Source: CAZELM01 sp964512995 (GTDB taxonomy: Bacteria; CSSED10-310). From it: a stretch of 6,777 nt of DNA. The position numbers and the translations under genes are program-made. Each line of letters begins with the position of its first letter. Position 1 is the first letter of the stretch. Below the pieces are notes generated by a model. The model saw only the letters and a program-made list of their open reading frames with translations, made no database searches and was not told where the DNA came from. Below are positions 4,934 through 6,777 of this stretch, one piece after another. The stretch is from positions 1-6,777 of the forward strand of contig CAZELM010000086.1 in assembly GCA_964512995.1 (NCBI GenBank). The letters run 5' to 3'.

Positions 4934-6777
4934 ATGAAAACAAACCGGGTATGTGCCTTATTCTTTTTCTTTACTTCTCTTTTTGCAATAAAAATCCATG
5001 CGCAATGGTACAATCCGGCATGGCAATACCGACAGGACATCACGATTTCCCCCAGTGTCACATCATCGAACCTGACAAATTTCCCGATTCTGGTGACAAT
5101 ACCCTCCTCCAGCCATCCGATCTTCACATACGCACAGGCAGATGGTGATGACATTCTGTTTACCGCTTCTGATGGCATCACAAAGTTAAGACATGAAATA
5201 GAGCGTTTCAATGCAACTCCCGGCTATCAGACTCTGAAGGCATGGGTCAAAATTCCTCTGTTGTCATCTTCAGCAGATACAATGATTTACTTGTATTATG
5301 GAAATCCAGCATGTGGAAATCAGGAAGATGTTCCCAATGTATGGGAATCCAACTTTTATTTGGTCCATCATCTGGCCGAGAGTTCCGGCACCCATTATGA
5401 TTCGACGATTAATGGAAGAAATGGAACCGCCATGAACGGGGTGATTCAGGATGCATCCGGCAAGATCAATGGTGCTGATTATTTCGATGGAGTCAATGAT
5501 TACATCGATGTTTCCACCGTTTTCTCTGCAACAACCTTTACACTGGAATCGTGGATCAACCTGAGTGATTACAGGCCCTATGGCGGGTTCTTCGATAATT
5601 ATCTCAATAAATGGGAACTCATCACGGATGGATCCAGTGGAACCCATCTGGACTTCATCCAATGGTTGAGTGGTGGTGGCTACAATGAGTATGTCGGACC
5701 AACAACACTCCAGCGAAATCAGTGGTATCACATTGCAGCAGTGATTAATGGCACATCCGGAATTCTGTATCTGAATGGCTCCACAGAACTTACTTTTACA
5801 ATGACAGCCCCTGTTCTGACAGGTGGCAGTTCCATAATCCTTGGTTCCAGCTACTCAGGATCTCCCCAATATATCAACGGCGTCATGGACGAAGTCAGGA
5901 TATCCACATCCGCAAGAAGCGCAGGGTGGATTGGAGCGACCTACAACATCACCAATAATCCAAACGGGTATCTCACTTTTGGTACACTTGAAACGCCAAC
6001 ACCGACTCCAACAAATACACCAATCCCCCCAACATTAACGCCATCGCCCATTCCCCCAACACCAACCCCAACAAATACACCAACACGGACTCCAACAAAC
6101 ACGCCAACGAACACACCAACCCCGTGGACCACCGACCAGGTTTTTATTGAGGATGTGATCGGATGTGACAGTGATACGATCAATGTACCAGTGATGATAT
6201 CCAATCCGGAAACAGCGGTGGACGCATTCAATCTGACACTGATATACGACCCGGATATGCTCTCTTACCAAAGCTATGCAGTGGGCGATCTTGATCCATC
6301 GTGGACCATGTTCAGTTGTTTCCAGGTTCAACCAGGCGAATTGCGTGCGGGTGGTTTTTCATTCCCCGGATTCATTCCGACGAACAGTTATGGGAGTCTT
6401 ATCGTTTTTACATTTCAGGTGAACTGTTCCGCATGTGACAATGGCATGGAATCGCCATTGAATCTCACCGTAATGGATGATCTTCTCGGATGGCAAGTGG
6501 ACGATGGCATATTCACCTATATCTGCGGGACCTCAACACCAACGCCAACCGATACGCCGACACTGACGCCCACTCCGACGAATACGCCAACGAATACACC
6601 GACATTGACACCCACTCCAACAAATACACCGACACTGACACCGACTCCAACAGATACACCGACTTTGACGCCCACTCCAACAAATACACCGACTTTGACG
6701 CCCACTCCAACAAATACACCGACACTGACACCCACTCCAACGAATACACCGACACTGACACCCACTCCAACGAATAC
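4934..6777 (+). CDS. Secreted DUF2341 / LamG-like / cohesin-like protein with Thr-Pro linkers (3' end missing)
   Basis: The ATG at 4934 follows GGAGG with 8-nt spacing, and the frame stays open for 614 codons to the window edge. Residues 1-23 are a signal peptide (basic start, hydrophobic core 8-19, cleavage likely after KIHA). Residues about 25-130 match DUF2341, with WYNPAWQYRQDITIS, then DDILFTASDG, AWVKIPLL and IYLYYGNP. Residues about 140-350 form a LamG/concanavalin-like domain, shown by YFDGVNDYIDV, FTLESWINL, WYHIAAVING, GILYLNGS and the closing GVMDEVRISTSARS. Residues 354-399 are a Thr-Pro linker. Residues about 402-530 look like a cohesin domain (NVPVMISNPETAVDAFNLTLIYDPDML, later GSLIVFTFQV), with unusual cysteines at 411, 462, 498, 501 and 531. 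From 535 a second, repetitive Thr-Pro region continues out of the window. The likely role is a surface or extracellular carbohydrate-binding, adhesin or scaffold protein; no catalytic domain is seen. More domains or an anchor probably follow. Confidence 0.9.
   Translation, partial: MKTNRVCALFFFFTSLFAIKIHAQWYNPAWQYRQDITISPSVTSSNLTNFPILVTIPSSSHPIFTYAQADGDDILFTASDGITKLRHEIERFNATPGYQTLKAWVKIPLLSSSADTMIYLYYGNPACGNQEDVPNVWESNFYLVHHLAESSGTHYDSTINGRNGTAMNGVIQDASGKINGADYFDGVNDYIDVSTVFSATTFTLESWINLSDYRPYGGFFDNYLNKWELITDGSSGTHLDFIQWLSGGGYNEYVGPTTLQRNQWYHIAAVINGTSGILYLNGSTELTFTMTAPVLTGGSSIILGSSYSGSPQYINGVMDEVRISTSARSAGWIGATYNITNNPNGYLTFGTLETPTPTPTNTPIPPTLTPSPIPPTPTPTNTPTRTPTNTPTNTPTPWTTDQVFIEDVIGCDSDTINVPVMISNPETAVDAFNLTLIYDPDMLSYQSYAVGDLDPSWTMFSCFQVQPGELRAGGFSFPGFIPTNSYGSLIVFTFQVNCSACDNGMESPLNLTVMDDLLGWQVDDGIFTYICGTSTPTPTDTPTLTPTPTNTPTNTPTLTPTPTNTPTLTPTPTDTPTLTPTPTNTPTLTPTPTNTPTLTPTPTNTPTLTPTPTN
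5993..6130 (+). repeat. Thr-Pro-rich linker, first copy
   Basis: This stretch codes for about 46 residues of TPTPTNTP-type sequence with some Ile, Leu, Ser and Arg interruptions. It separates the LamG-like domain from the cohesin-like domain. It is more degenerate at DNA level than the second Thr-Pro region, so it looks older or less homogenised. Such linkers are typically extended and often O-glycosylated. Confidence 0.8.
6554..6777 (+). repeat. 30-bp in-frame tandem repeat coding for TPTLTPTPT(N/D)
   Basis: Seven units of 30 bp are visible: 6554-6583, then, after a 12-bp short unit (6584-6595), six contiguous units at 6596-6625, 6626-6655, 6656-6685, 6686-6715, 6716-6745 and 6746-6775. The array runs out of the window. 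Units three and four of the contiguous block are identical, as are units five and six, while neighbouring pairs differ at silent sites. Two units end in other than Asn or differ in the Pro codon. The array is a protein linker, not CRISPR: there are no spacers and the frame is kept. Confidence 0.92.

Noticed and set aside
5270..5731. Minus-strand ORF of 153 codons
   Set aside because: It is antisense to the DUF2341 and LamG-like domains, which show clear family motifs on the plus strand.
5941..6770. Long minus-strand open frames with Val-Gly-Val or Trp-Val-Ser-Val type repeats opposite the Thr-Pro regions
   Set aside because: They are antisense readings of the Thr-Pro repeats. The plus-strand frame has a signal peptide, recognised domains and a Shine-Dalgarno site.
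6554..6777. CRISPR-like array with 30-bp periodicity
   Set aside because: The units are contiguous with no spacers and keep the reading frame of the secreted protein.

Overview
The window is from a bacterial chromosome, probably an uncultured organism that I cannot place in a phylum. The supporting signs are bacterial Shine-Dalgarno sites (AGGAG and GGAGG, each 8 nt from its start codon), sigma70-like promoters, what looks like the 5' end of a bacterial group II intron, and large secreted proteins with Thr-Pro linkers (PTPTNTP type). Such linkers are common in extracellular proteins from environmental metagenomes.

Layout, left to right. (1) Positions 1-247, minus strand: a structured RNA with the features of a group II intron 5' end (GTGCGCC start, domain-I-like hairpins), running out of the left edge. 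A TATAAT box lies 9 nt before its first base. (2) Positions 248-496: non-coding, with a good promoter (TTGCAC-N17-TATTAA) for the next gene. (3) Positions 497-1537, plus strand: a 346-residue helical protein of unknown function. (4) Positions 1538-1659: the gap between convergent genes, with a hairpin and T-run that terminates the minus-strand gene. (5) Positions 1660-4587, minus strand: a secreted bacillopeptidase F-like subtilase of 975 residues, with a complete Asp/His/Asn/Ser catalytic set and a long C-terminal tail of beta domains. (6) Positions 4588-4933: an AT-rich divergent promoter region with a perfect 7-bp inverted repeat. (7) Position 4934 to the right edge, plus strand: a secreted multidomain protein (signal peptide, DUF2341, LamG-like domain, Thr-Pro linker, cohesin-like domain, then a 30-bp tandem repeat coding for TPTLTPTPTN). 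It has no stop codon in the window.

The two large genes are divergent neighbours, both exported, and both use Thr-Pro linkers between beta-rich adhesive domains. The simplest reading is an extracellular or cell-surface module: a protease with binding domains beside a glycan-binding or adhesin-like scaffold. That functional link is inference. The cohesin-like domain implies dockerin-bearing partners elsewhere in the genome, but none is visible here. The 346-residue gene and the intron have no evident link to this pair.
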